Assembly: GCF_031599675.1 (NCBI RefSeq)
Contig: NZ_CP134223.1
Location: 4,898,001-4,962,000, forward strand
Reading direction: 5' to 3'
From: Paenibacillus pedocola
GTDB lineage: Bacteria; Bacillota; Bacilli; Paenibacillales; Paenibacillaceae
Length of the DNA: 64,000 nucleotides
In this document: positions 25,430 to 34,025 of the stretch, one piece after another
How the letters are laid out: each line of letters starts with the position of its first letter
Numbering within the stretch: the stretch's first letter is position 1
Translations under genes and position numbers: made by a program
The notes under the pieces: model-generated
Told to the model about the DNA's origin: nothing
The model's database searches: none
What the model saw: the letters and a program-made list of their open reading frames with translations, nothing else

Positions 25430-28400
25430 TCAAGGTGCCGGTATTGTTCCGTTGTTCAGCAACACCACATCATCGACATCCACCGCAAGATGGCCTGTGC
25501 CTCCGTCCGGAATATTTCCCAGTTCAAAAGAAATGCGGCCGATGGACGTGCTCCCTCCGGTAACGTCGAATTCTAAAGTGTAAGTGTTGTATTCTGTACC
25601 AAGATCAACCACTTTGCTCGCATATCCATGCCAGGTGTAATTATTCGCGGCATCCAGCCAGCCGATGCTGATGTTCATTTTGCGAGCTGCTTCTGCCTTG
25701 GCTTTAAAAGTGAGTGTATAATGATTGCCTTCGTTGTAGGCTACTCCCTCGTAATAGACCTGCCGGTCCCAGCTGTTCGACCCTGTGGAGCCTACCTGCA
25801 TGCGCAGCGCCCCATTTACATTGTCAATAGACAATTCTCCGCTGTCGGATGAATAGCTGCTCCAGCCCTGCAGCGGAGCCGAGAAGTCTCCGTTCGGTAT
25901 CAGATTCTCCCCATAAGCCTCACCAGCCATCACCGGACTCACCTGAAGCAGGGAAATATTGCTTAGCTTGACACTATGCGCTCCAATCAGCTCCGACACC
26001 TTACCCAGAGTGAACTGAAGCAGGGCGGCGGGATCGCTTACCGGGGCAGTGAACAGGTATTCGTAATGTCCGCCGGTTTCGCTCAGGCTCGCTGTCTCGT
26101 TCATATATGGAGTCCAATCGTTATCTGACGAGCCGTCATGCTGGACCAGTACCCGGATCAGCCGTGCTATGGATGCTTCCGCATCGAAGCGGAGCAAATA
26201 CTTCTTGCCTTGCTCCATCAGAATCGCGCCTTGCTTCACCTGAACATTCCATTCCTCGTCACCGCTGCCGCCAAGGTCAACCTTTAACGCTCCAGGCTCG
26301 GCAGTCATTACAGTATTCTTTACCGGATCATTGTCGACCCAGTCCTTCTTGAACAGCGTCCAGCCTTCGGTCGAAGCCTCCCTGAAGCTGCCGTTCACCA
26401 CCAGCTCACGAGAAAGATCCAGCCAAGCCAGGTTGTAGCCGCTGCCTTCAAGACGGAAATAATAGCTTCCGGCAGGCAGCTCAAGTGGCACACCGATGAC
26501 TGTGCGGTAGGATTGGAGTCCTCCCGTATCCCCGATAGCCGCGCTGTAGACGGCTGCTGTCGCCACACTGCGCTTGCCGGCATCCAGAACGGACAGCTCC
26601 AGTTCGGAACCGGCCCGTACACTGGATACCCTGGCCACAGGAACTATGCTTGCCGCCTGAGGAAGAACCACTTTGTACTCCGCGTAATCGCCCTTGTCCA
26701 TGTCGGTGATATCCTTACCGCCTTCGCCGCTTGGCATCAGGCTGATTCCCGATGCCCCGGAGTACTGATCACCCCGGAGATGCAGGTAGCCGTTTAATGC
26801 AGGCGGCTCGGCCATACGGACGAGACGCACATTATCGATCTCGGTGTGCCCGGCAGCCTGGCCAAGAAGGAATGATAATGTACCTTCGGTGCCGGCAGAG
26901 CTGGACATGGAGATCTCCGCTGTGTAGCTCTTCCATTCCGGCGTTAGAGTAAGCGATGATCCGTCAGGATAGAGGGTATCTCCGCCACCGGCCTCAAGCT
27001 TAATACCCATCGGCTGAGACTGTTCCGACCGGGCATCGAAATAGAGTTGATAGACGCCTCCTGCAGACAAAGGCAGACCTGTCTGCGTAAGCATTACATC
27101 CTCCGCCGACTTACCGGTGTTATCGACTTGTACACTGAATATCCGTTTCATGAGCGGAAGCTCCAGGATATTGGTTACCTTAGCATCCGCCGCTGCTCCC
27201 GATTCCGGCTTAACCGCAAATCTCCAATAGCCCAGCCTGTCTTCTCCCAGCTCAAACCCTCCATTGTAAATGAGGTTGCCGTCAGCCAGCGGAGTGCGGA
27301 CTACCGGCAGGGGCTGGGTCTCAACTACCCGGACATTAGCGAAATAAGCCGTAATATCGTTTAGACCGAGATTGAATTCAAAACGGACATTGTTGTCGGT
27401 AGCCTGCGCCATGTTAAAGGTATACTCAAAAGATTGCCAGTCCGGGGTAAGCTGGAAATTCCGTTCTTTAGAGTACGCTGTCCATCCGCCGCCGAATTCG
27501 GTCAGCTTGCTCATCACCGGACGGACCGCATCTGCTTTGGCATCAAACGTTACTTTGTAGGCTTTGCCCTTCTCCAGAAGAAGCGGCATTTGGGTGAGCT
27601 GGACGGAATAATTTTGGGTTCCCGCCTCTTGGATAGCCACCTTCACTGCCTTACCCTTATCCTTGTCTTCGATGACGGAAGCTGAGCCCGCACCGCCTGC
27701 ATTCTTGATTAATTCCCAGTATTGCGGAAGTCCGCCGGCTGCTGCGGCGCCTTTGAAATCACCGTTGTAAATCTGGTTCCCGTCTGCAAGCACAGGACGC
27801 TGCGGATCAGAGGTTTCGGGCTTTGTTGGCCGCTTTCCCGTTACGTCAGGCCACTCATCCAGCTGTTTATACTTATAAACCCGGACATAATCGACATACA
27901 TCTTATCTGACTGGAAGTCCGCAGCCGGGTTGCCCGGCCAATCGCCGCCGACCGCCAGATTGAGAATCATATAGAACGGCCGGTCAAACGGCGCAGGATA
28001 AGTATAGTAATCCGGCTGGCCTTCTGCCTTTGTCCCCCAATCGCTCGTTTCAAAATACATTTTACCGTCCACGTAATACCGGATCAGGCCCGGAAGCCAT
28101 TCAAGCGTGAAATCATGATAATCGTCAGCAAATGTTTTGCCTTCGGGCAGAACATAAGTCTTGGATTGGGACATGTGCGGGATATCGTAATGAAGCGAAC
28201 CATGCACGGTTCTCGGGTACAGATCAGCCTTCTCCGTATCACCGGCCACCGGTCCCGTCAATTCCATAATGTCCATCTCGCCGCTACCAGGCCAAGGTCC
28301 GTACTGCTTCTCTTCATCGGTTGGCATCATCCAGATGGCCGGCCACATGCCTTGCTGAACCGGCAGCTTGGCACGCACCGTGAATTTACCGTAAGTCCAG

Positions 28401-29977
28401 TCGCCCTTCATCTTGGAGGTCAGCTTGCCGGAAGTATACTCTTTCCCGCCGTAAGCTTCCTTCCGTGCTTCCAGTGCGAGCACACCCTGCCCGCTCTCCA
28501 TTTCGAGTGCAACGTTGTCCGGATGGTAATATTCCAGTTCGTTGTTGTATACCGTTCCGGTATCCTGTACATTCCATTTGTTTCCGTCAATGGAGCTGCC
28601 GTCGAATTCATCGTTCCAGACTAGCTCCCAGGGATCATTATTGGTTGCCGGAGTAGCCGTCGCCGTTGCAGCCGGTGTAGCGCTTGCCGCCGCCGTTGCA
28701 GTTGGTGCGGCGCTGGCCGTCGCTGCAGGCGTCGGTGACGGTGTCACTCCTCCTCCGGTTCCACCGCCGGCTGCGGCAGCCGTAGCACTGGCCTGCGGTG
28801 AGGCTGCACTGCCGGATAAGCCCCGAAGCGTCTCTCCGGTTTTGAGGGCTGTGCCGTTGAGAAGCACACTGCCCGCCTTTGGATCCAGCAAGCCTATGTG
28901 CCCCCGGTTCACAATTTCTGATCCGGCAGCGCCGGTACCGACAATCAGGGCATCCACTCTTGAGCTGGTCCCAATTTCAACTTTGGCCGGATGGATCAAT
29001 TCGATCCGGGCCGCGGAGCTTTCATCCTCCAGGACGAGCCGCACAGGCACTTTGGCCTTGTCTACAATCGTCTGCCCCAGGGAAGATTTGTGAAAGACCA
29101 CCGAATGTCCGCCGCCTCCGGAGATACGTGTGGTACCCTTCACCTTGAGTCCGGAAAACGATACTGCTCCCTCACCCGTTCCGGCAGTCACATAGAGATT
29201 TCCATTGACCGATCCGCCTTCAATCCGTACGTCCGCCCGGTTGACAATAACATTGCCGGACACCTCACCAATCGAATAGCTTCCTTCGTCCGCACTGATC
29301 CATCCGATCATCCGGCCGAGCAGCACCGCCAGCTCGGCGCGTGTCATCGGAGCCTGCGGATTCAGCTTTCCTGCCGAGTCGCCGCGAATATAACCGGCGT
29401 CAAGCATAGCGCTCACTGCTTCCCTGGCATAGCCGCTGACCGATGACCCGTCTGCCTGAGCGGCCAGTACATTTTGGGAGGCGGCTTCCAGCATGAAAGC
29501 CCGTCCAAGCATCGTTAACACATCCTGCCGCGTTACGGCGGCTTCCGGCTGAAACCGTCCGTCCGCGTAACCCGTGATAATACCCGCTGCGTTGCTCCCG
29601 CCAATATCCTTGCTATACCAGGAAGAAGCGCTTACATCACTGAAAGCGGCACTGCCCGAATCGGTGTAGCGAAACACCCGGCCCAGTATAACTGCCATCT
29701 CCGCGCGGGAGACTGCCCGGCTGGGCCCAAATTGCCCCTGACCGTCACCTTGCAGAATCCCGGCGGCTGCCAGCCTGTCCGCCGCCTCCGCCGCCCAATG
29801 CTGTTTCATATCGGCAAACCTTGCCGTTCCGGCCGCATTAATGCTGCTTACGCTTACTGCTGATCCGGGAAGCCCTTCCGGACCGGCTGCTTTTGCGAGT
29901 CCGATGTTCCCCGGAAGCTGCAGACCTGACAGCAGCATAACAGTAACCAGAAGCTTAGATATTCCCCTGCGGTACAT
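25430..29977 (-). CDS. S-layer-anchored multimodular GH16 laminarinase
   Basis: The 1515-residue secreted protein has a signal peptide (about 1-32) and three SLH domains (about 40-220) that bind cell-wall polymer. A beta-rich region (about 230-380) of unknown role and an Ala/Thr/Pro linker (about 395-445) follow. The GH16 domain (about 450-710) has GEMDIMELTG, with Glu567 nucleophile and Glu572 acid/base; this spaced form is typical of beta-1,3-glucanases. CBM4/9-like modules opening with IYNGDF, IYNGGF, VVNGSF and IPNGDF come next, with a CBM6-like stretch (NGYLHLRGDQYSG) between. It would tether laminarin cutting to the cell surface. ATG 29977 follows AAGGGGG; upstream ATGs are unsupported. 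It is transcribed alone toward the transporter operon. Confidence 0.93.
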   Translation of the reverse strand: MYRRGISKLLVTVMLLSGLQLPGNIGLAKAAGPEGLPGSAVSVSSINAAGTARFADMKQHWAAEAADRLAAAGILQGDGQGQFGPSRAVSRAEMAVILGRVFRYTDSGSAAFSDVSASSWYSKDIGGSNAAGIITGYADGRFQPEAAVTRQDVLTMLGRAFMLEAASQNVLAAQADGSSVSGYAREAVSAMLDAGYIRGDSAGKLNPQAPMTRAELAVLLGRMIGWISADEGSYSIGEVSGNVIVNRADVRIEGGSVNGNLYVTAGTGEGAVSFSGLKVKGTTRISGGGGHSVVFHKSSLGQTIVDKAKVPVRLVLEDESSAARIELIHPAKVEIGTSSRVDALIVGTGAAGSEIVNRGHIGLLDPKAGSVLLNGTALKTGETLRGLSGSAASPQASATAAAAGGGTGGGVTPSPTPAATASAAPTATAAASATPAATATATPATNNDPWELVWNDEFDGSSIDGNKWNVQDTGTVYNNELEYYHPDNVALEMESGQGVLALEARKEAYGGKEYTSGKLTSKMKGDWTYGKFTVRAKLPVQQGMWPAIWMMPTDEEKQYGPWPGSGEMDIMELTGPVAGDTEKADLYPRTVHGSLHYDIPHMSQSKTYVLPEGKTFADDYHDFTLEWLPGLIRYYVDGKMYFETSDWGTKAEGQPDYYTYPAPFDRPFYMILNLAVGGDWPGNPAADFQSDKMYVDYVRVYKYKQLDEWPDVTGKRPTKPETSDPQRPVLADGNQIYNGDFKGAAAAGGLPQYWELIKNAGGAGSASVIEDKDKGKAVKVAIQEAGTQNYSVQLTQMPLLLEKGKAYKVTFDAKADAVRPVMSKLTEFGGGWTAYSKERNFQLTPDWQSFEYTFNMAQATDNNVRFEFNLGLNDITAYFANVRVVETQPLPVVRTPLADGNLIYNGGFELGEDRLGYWRFAVKPESGAAADAKVTNILELPLMKRIFSVQVDNTGKSAEDVMLTQTGLPLSAGGVYQLYFDARSEQSQPMGIKLEAGGGDTLYPDGSSLTLTPEWKSYTAEISMSSSAGTEGTLSFLLGQAAGHTEIDNVRLVRMAEPPALNGYLHLRGDQYSGASGISLMPSGEGGKDITDMDKGDYAEYKVVLPQAASIVPVARVSSVRAGSELELSVLDAGKRSVATAAVYSAAIGDTGGLQSYRTVIGVPLELPAGSYYFRLEGSGYNLAWLDLSRELVVNGSFREASTEGWTLFKKDWVDNDPVKNTVMTAEPGALKVDLGGSGDEEWNVQVKQGAILMEQGKKYLLRFDAEASIARLIRVLVQHDGSSDNDWTPYMNETASLSETGGHYEYLFTAPVSDPAALLQFTLGKVSELIGAHSVKLSNISLLQVSPVMAGEAYGENLIPNGDFSAPLQGWSSYSSDSGELSIDNVNGALRMQVGSTGSNSWDRQVYYEGVAYNEGNHYTLTFKAKAEAARKMNISIGWLDAANNYTWHGYASKVVDLGTEYNTYTLEFDVTGGSTSIGRISFELGNIPDGGTGHLAVDVDDVVLLNNGTIPAP

Positions 29978-30037
29978 CTTCACATTCCCCCTTATGTAAA
30001 TACATGTAGACTTCCGGCGTTGCCGCCGGTCGATTTC

Positions 30038-30093
30038 AGTATAGAGTCCGCCCGCTGCAGGTAACATACCAATTCCTTAGTGCGTATAACAAA
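30038..30093 (-). promoter_or_regulatory. glucan-regulon operator and promoter, laminarinase gene
   Basis: TTTGTTAT (30093-30086) and ATTGGTAT (30073-30066) are 20 nt apart on the minus strand. TGTTAC (30066-30061), a 17-nt spacer and TATACT (30043-30038) follow. It is the fourth copy of the same promoter design in the locus. Confidence 0.7.
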
Positions 30094-30114
30094 GATGCAA
30101 CTTTCGCATAAAAT

Positions 30115-30164
30115 GAAAAAAGCCTAATTCTCAGACAGCTGCAGCAGCTGCCTGAGAATTAGGC
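30115..30164 (-). terminator. Rho-independent terminator of the PRC-barrel/zinc-ribbon unit
   Basis: A very long hairpin (CCTAATTCTCAG ... CTGAGAATTAGG with inner CAGCTGC/GCAGCTG) is followed on the minus strand by TTTTTT. It insulates the housekeeping genes from the laminarinase promoter. Confidence 0.9.
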
Positions 30165-30209
30165 GCGGTGAATCTATGTAACTCTTGTTGAGCATCATTA
30201 GGTTTCAAA

Positions 30210-30419
30210 TCAGGAGGATGCATGGATTTGGGGGAAATCCTGAGCAATATCCTCACCCGAGAACAGATCGTCAAGCGAACTGAGTGTGCCGTCTTCTTCC
30301 ACCTGATAAACCGACATTTTCTCACCGTTGACCGTTAGTTCGATGAAACAGCCCCAGCAGTAGAACTGGTGTGAACCGATCTTGCCGATATCCTTGGAGT
30401 TACAGTTTGGACACTTCAT
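30210..30419 (-). CDS. small zinc-ribbon protein
   Basis: This 69-residue protein has one CPNC ... CWGC zinc-ribbon near the N-terminus (MKCPNCNSKDIGKIGSHQFY followed by CWGC). An acidic C-terminal tail follows. Function is unknown; such ribbons bind nucleic acid or protein. The ATG at 30419 is preferred over 30428 because the AGGTGG site is too close to the latter. It follows the PRC-barrel gene closely and shares its terminator. Confidence 0.8.
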   Translation of the reverse strand: MKCPNCNSKDIGKIGSHQFYCWGCFIELTVNGEKMSVYQVEEDGTLSSLDDLFSGEDIAQDFPQIHASS

Positions 30420-30433
30420 ATAATACATTCCAC

Positions 30434-30955
30434 CTATCCGTTAACAATATTAATGGCTTTTTGTAGCCGTTCTTCGCTCATCGCGGGAACCAGTACGGCA
30501 TTCTCCCCAATGGACATCCCTTCAGAACAAGGCAGCCATTTGCGGCCTTCGATCAAATCAGTTACCAGCCCGTCACTGATTTCCAGCGCTACTATTGTGT
30601 TTCCCAACTTCTGGTCAAAATAAACATCGGATATTCGTCCTAGGTTCGTTCCGGATGCAGTCAGTACCTGCAAATCCTTCAGTTTGTTCTTTCCCAAAAG
30701 AAAAGTATATGGTATATGGTCAGTGTCGGCCTTAACAATCGACTCTTTACTGCGAATCATAATAGCATCTTCGCCATAAGCGACAATGTCTTCCCATGCC
30801 ACAACTTTCACATGACTGGAGAAAAAAGACTTGCTTTCCAGTTCAATACCCGTAATATTCCAGTTTGAATCGAGTAAACAATCGACAAGTTTGCCGACTT
30901 CATTACCTTCTTCAACTTCATATATAGTGAGGCCAATCAAATCCTGAAGTTTCAT
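30434..30955 (-). CDS. PRC-barrel domain protein (YrrD-like)
   Basis: The 173-residue protein has two PRC-barrel repeats (LQDLIGLTIYEVEEGNEVGK at the start and LKDLQVLTASGTNLGRISDV in the second half). PRC barrels mediate protein or RNA contacts; the ribosome maturation factor RimM is one relative. In Bacillus subtilis the similar yrrD lies near the cysteine desulfurase yrvO, matching the neighbour here. The role of YrrD is not established. It is probably co-transcribed with the desulfurase upstream (91-nt gap) and the zinc-ribbon downstream. Confidence 0.85.
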   Translation of the reverse strand: MKLQDLIGLTIYEVEEGNEVGKLVDCLLDSNWNITGIELESKSFFSSHVKVVAWEDIVAYGEDAIMIRSKESIVKADTDHIPYTFLLGKNKLKDLQVLTASGTNLGRISDVYFDQKLGNTIVALEISDGLVTDLIEGRKWLPCSEGMSIGENAVLVPAMSEERLQKAINIVNG

Positions 30956-31046
30956 GACTGCTAAGTCCCCTCACTTTGAGTATACTTACGAGTTCCCAGA
31001 GAAGTGAAAAACTGAAACAGACACAAGACTGTAGCAATCCCTGGTC

Positions 31047-32192
31047 TTATTTACGCAGCCGTTTCAGAATAGTTTCAACTTTTTGGGCAACGTACTCCAT
31101 TTCTTCATTAGTATTACCCAAACCTGTGCTAAAACGAATCGCAGAATGTAAAAGTTCTGCCGGAAGTTTCATGGCCTGCAGAACATGCGAAATTTCCAGC
31201 GAACCCGAGGTGCAGGCCGAACCGCTGGCAGCAGCAATCCCCTCCATATCCAGGTTCATCAGGAGCACATCCGTGCTCGCCCCCGGGAAGCTCACATTTA
31301 GAATTCCCGGCAAAAAATGCTGTGTATTACCGTTGATCACGTAAGCGTCCCGCCCGATCCGGCGGTCGAGCTCCTGCAGCAGTGTGGTTCGCAGCCGCAG
31401 AGCATGGTCCTGCCTCTGTGTCAGGCCCAGTACCGCAAGTTCCACTGCTTTGGCAAACCCCGCCGCACCCGCCAGGCTCTCCGTGCCGGCCCGTCTGCCG
31501 CGCTCCTGCAACCCCCCATGCTGTCTGGGGTGCAGCGGCGCACCGCGGCGTACGTAGAGGCCGCCTATGCCCTGCGGACCGCTGATTTTGTGGGCAGTGA
31601 AGCTCATGTAATCCACCGGCAGCCCGAGCAGGTTGATCGGCAGCATGCCGAGGGCTTGTACAGCATCAACATGGAACAGGATTCCACGTTCAGCGGCCAA
31701 TCTCCCAATCTCCTCAATCGGCTGTACCGTTCCAACCTCATTATTGCCAAACATCACACTGATCAGAACGGTATCTTCCCGCAGGGCTGCTTCAACATCT
31801 GCAACAGCAACTAACCCTGTGGAATCTACCGGCAGATAGGCGATGGAATAGCCCTGCCGTTCCAATTCCGCGCAGGTATGCAGAATTGCATGATGCTCAA
31901 CAGCTGTAGTAATGATGTGCCTGCCTTTCTCTGCGGTGCCGGCGGCAGCGCCGAACAAGGCCAGATTATCGCTTTCCGTGCCTCCGCTGGTAAAGATCCA
32001 TTCATCAGGCGCACAGCCTAAAAAGCCCGCGATAGAATCGCGCGCACCGTTAATAATCTTTTTGGCGGAACGTCCAAACTGATGTACACTGGACGCATTG
32101 CCGTATTCTCCGATCATTATATTGTACATAACCTTAGCCACCTCCGGATGAACCGGGGTTGAGGCGGCGTGGTCCAAATAGATGGGCTTCAT
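31047..32192 (-). CDS. cysteine desulfurase (IscS/YrvO type)
   Basis: This 381-residue PLP-dependent class V aminotransferase-fold enzyme takes sulfur from cysteine for Fe-S clusters or thiolated tRNA. Visible residues include HVDAVQ with the cofactor-binding Asp and TAHKISGPQG with the PLP Lys. The sulfur-accepting Cys is in the loop ASGSACTSGSLE. In Bacillus the yrvO-type desulfurase sits between cymR and mnmA and feeds MnmA. Here those two genes lie about 10 kb away, separated by other operons, yet the PRC-barrel neighbour is kept. The start ATG at 32192 is followed by a typical MKPIYLDHAASTP. Confidence 0.95.
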   Translation of the reverse strand: MKPIYLDHAASTPVHPEVAKVMYNIMIGEYGNASSVHQFGRSAKKIINGARDSIAGFLGCAPDEWIFTSGGTESDNLALFGAAAGTAEKGRHIITTAVEHHAILHTCAELERQGYSIAYLPVDSTGLVAVADVEAALREDTVLISVMFGNNEVGTVQPIEEIGRLAAERGILFHVDAVQALGMLPINLLGLPVDYMSFTAHKISGPQGIGGLYVRRGAPLHPRQHGGLQERGRRAGTESLAGAAGFAKAVELAVLGLTQRQDHALRLRTTLLQELDRRIGRDAYVINGNTQHFLPGILNVSFPGASTDVLLMNLDMEGIAAASGSACTSGSLEISHVLQAMKLPAELLHSAIRFSTGLGNTNEEMEYVAQKVETILKRLRK

Positions 32193-32284
32193 GACTTGTT
32201 TCTCCGCTTCTTGAAATTGAATTTCAGTATTTTCTTACAGGACTACTCGATTATACTGCTGAACAGATTCTTTTACCACCAGGG

Positions 32285-32313
32285 AATAAACACAATATTG
32301 TAATATCTGTCAA
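32285..32313 (-). promoter_or_regulatory. sigma-A promoter of the cysteine desulfurase unit
   Basis: On the minus strand TTGACA (32313-32308) is followed by a 17-nt spacer and TTTATT (32290-32285). The leader is about 85 nt. Confidence 0.6.
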
Positions 32314-32396
32314 GAGGCTGCACCTCTAATCCTCCGGCAGATATTCAGCTTATTTTCAGCTTCCCCTGATATACTGCCTCGGCGGGTACCCTGATT

Positions 32397-32870
32397 TCAG
32401 TGAAATCTAAATTCTTCCAGACGGGCTGCAAGCTCATCTTCGGAGATGACCTCAATGCCGTTTATCCGCAGCAGTGCGGCCGTAACGCCTTCTCCGTGAA
32501 TTTTTCGGCCTGCGAATTCTCCGTTATAGATCATTGTACTTCCGCAGGATGGGCTGTTCTGCTTGAGCACTACGGAAGTAGCGCCGGATGCACGGGCTTT
32601 TTCCAGGGTCACATAAGCTCCCTTTAGATACATCCCGGTAACATCATTTCCCGATCTATCGATCACCCGGGCCTTCCCGTTCAGCACATCTTCGCCGGTT
32701 CCGCCGACGATTTCAGCCGGTTCTCTGGGGGTAGAGAAGCCCCCAAGCAGCTCAGGGCAGACCGCAATTGCCTTGCCGCTGTCCAGCAGACTCATCAGAC
32801 TCTCTTCCAGACAATCTGTACCATTATATCTGACTTTCATCCCGGCCAGACAGGAGCTTACCAATATCAT
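32397..32870 (-). CDS. DUF523 family protein
   Basis: The 157-residue protein matches DUF523, recognised by the N-terminal MILVSSCLAGMKVRYNG, the central VCPELLGGFSTPREPAEIVG and the KQNSPSCGS motif. Conserved cysteines (residues 7, 38 and the SCGS Cys) suggest metal or sulfur chemistry. The biochemical role is unknown in the family. It stands alone, divergent from the YedK-type gene. Confidence 0.9.
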   Translation of the reverse strand: MILVSSCLAGMKVRYNGTDCLEESLMSLLDSGKAIAVCPELLGGFSTPREPAEIVGGTGEDVLNGKARVIDRSGNDVTGMYLKGAYVTLEKARASGATSVVLKQNSPSCGSTMIYNGEFAGRKIHGEGVTAALLRINGIEVISEDELAARLEEFRFH

Positions 32871-33034
32871 AGGATCACTCTCTTTCTTTACTTCACTATT
32901 TAATGCAGCATGATTTATAATAGCTGTAACTGTTCAAGTTCTATTAATAATAAACACTCAGAGCATCGCACGGTGGCCCTGAAAGCTGTAAACTTTGCCG
33001 CCCGGTAGCAGATTAAAACGGAGGTGCAGCCAGG

Positions 33035-33703
33035 ATGTGCGGCAGATACACGATTACAGTAACGATGGAAGAATTGATGCTGCGGTATTTTACCGATGAC
33101 TCCAGTATTGTCCATTACGCGCCTAAATTCAATGCGGCTCCGATGCAGCATATTCCGGCGGTCATTAATAACGGCACCTCTAACAAGCTGGGGGTCCTAC
33201 GCTGGGGGCTGGTACCTTCCTGGGCCAAGGATGATAAACTCGGAAGCAAAATGATTAATGCCCGTGCAGAATCGCTGCTGGAGAAAGTCTCCTTTAAAGG
33301 GCTGATCCGCTCACGCCGCTGCCTCATACCTGCCGACGGGTTTTATGAGTGGAAACAGCAGGCTGGCGGTAAACAACCGATGCGGATTGTACTGCAGGAC
33401 CGGAGTATTTTTTCGATGGCCGGCTTATATGATATTTGGACAGATGCCAGCGGCAACAAGCTCAGCACCTGCACGATTATTACCACGGAGGCAAACAGCC
33501 TGATGGCGGACATTCACGACCGGATGCCGGTTATTCTCAGCCCGGAAGCCGAATCACAGTGGCTGGACCGCAGCAATCAGGATATCCCTTCCCTAATGGG
33601 TCTGCTCCGGCCATACAATGCGGCACAGATGCATGCCTATCCGGTATCCTCAGAGGTTGGCAATGTGCGCAATAACTATAAAGAACTGATAAAAGAAGCC
33701 TGA
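33035..33703 (+). CDS. SOS-response-associated peptidase (YedK/HMCES family)
   Basis: The 222-residue protein begins MCGRYTITV. After removal of the initiator Met, the N-terminal Cys2 is the catalytic nucleophile that forms a stable thiazolidine link with abasic sites in single-stranded DNA. Other family marks are the N/A-PMQHIPAV segment, RCLIPADGFYEWK and the active-site His in HDRMPVIL. It protects abasic sites during replication. GGAGGTG precedes the ATG. No LexA box could be seen upstream, so damage control is not evident from sequence. Confidence 0.93.
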   Translation: MCGRYTITVTMEELMLRYFTDDSSIVHYAPKFNAAPMQHIPAVINNGTSNKLGVLRWGLVPSWAKDDKLGSKMINARAESLLEKVSFKGLIRSRRCLIPADGFYEWKQQAGGKQPMRIVLQDRSIFSMAGLYDIWTDASGNKLSTCTIITTEANSLMADIHDRMPVILSPEAESQWLDRSNQDIPSLMGLLRPYNAAQMHAYPVSSEVGNVRNNYKELIKEA

Positions 33704-33766
33704 TGCATAAACGGCAAACATTACAACTTTGTCAATTATCCATTTTTGCGTGTAAAGAAATGTCAG

Positions 33767-33794
33767 TTGGTTTAATTAAGTACATGGCTATAAA
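33767..33794 (+). promoter_or_regulatory. candidate promoter of the small Sm-like gene
   Basis: TTGGTT (33767-33772), a 16-nt spacer and TATAAA (33789-33794) precede a TTG-started small gene with a good ribosome site. Confidence 0.45.
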
Positions 33795-33823
33795 AAGCAT
33801 ATATATTAAGAGGAGATAGTATT

Positions 33824-34009
33824 TTGCAAACACTAAAATTCCAACAAGCGATCGCTGAAGGAACTCTGCTCGAGATTCATCTGATCAGCGGTGAAACCTA
33901 TAGAGGGATATGTAAAAAGGGAAAGTTAGCGGATTCCTTCGAGCTAAAAACAGACAAGGGTCTATTGTCCTTGCCCTATTGGACGATAAAACGGTTCAAA
34001 AAAATATAG
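33824..34009 (+). CDS. 61-residue protein with Sm/Hfq-like pattern
   Basis: This small basic protein begins at TTG 33824, 6-10 nt after AGGAGATA. The central stretch LLEIHLISGETYRGICKK followed by SFELKTDKGLLSLPYWTIKR follows the Sm fold order (beta strands with an I-x-L-x-x-G-x-x-x-x-G core and a final hydrophobic strand), as in Hfq. The Hfq signature YKHAI is replaced by YWTIK, so it is not Hfq itself. RNA binding is only a guess from this resemblance. It is convergent with the fluoride transporter, 16 bp away. Confidence 0.7.
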   Translation: MQTLKFQQAIAEGTLLEIHLISGETYRGICKKGKLADSFELKTDKGLLSLPYWTIKRFKKI

Positions 34010-34025
34010 AGGCCGTAAGTAAGTA

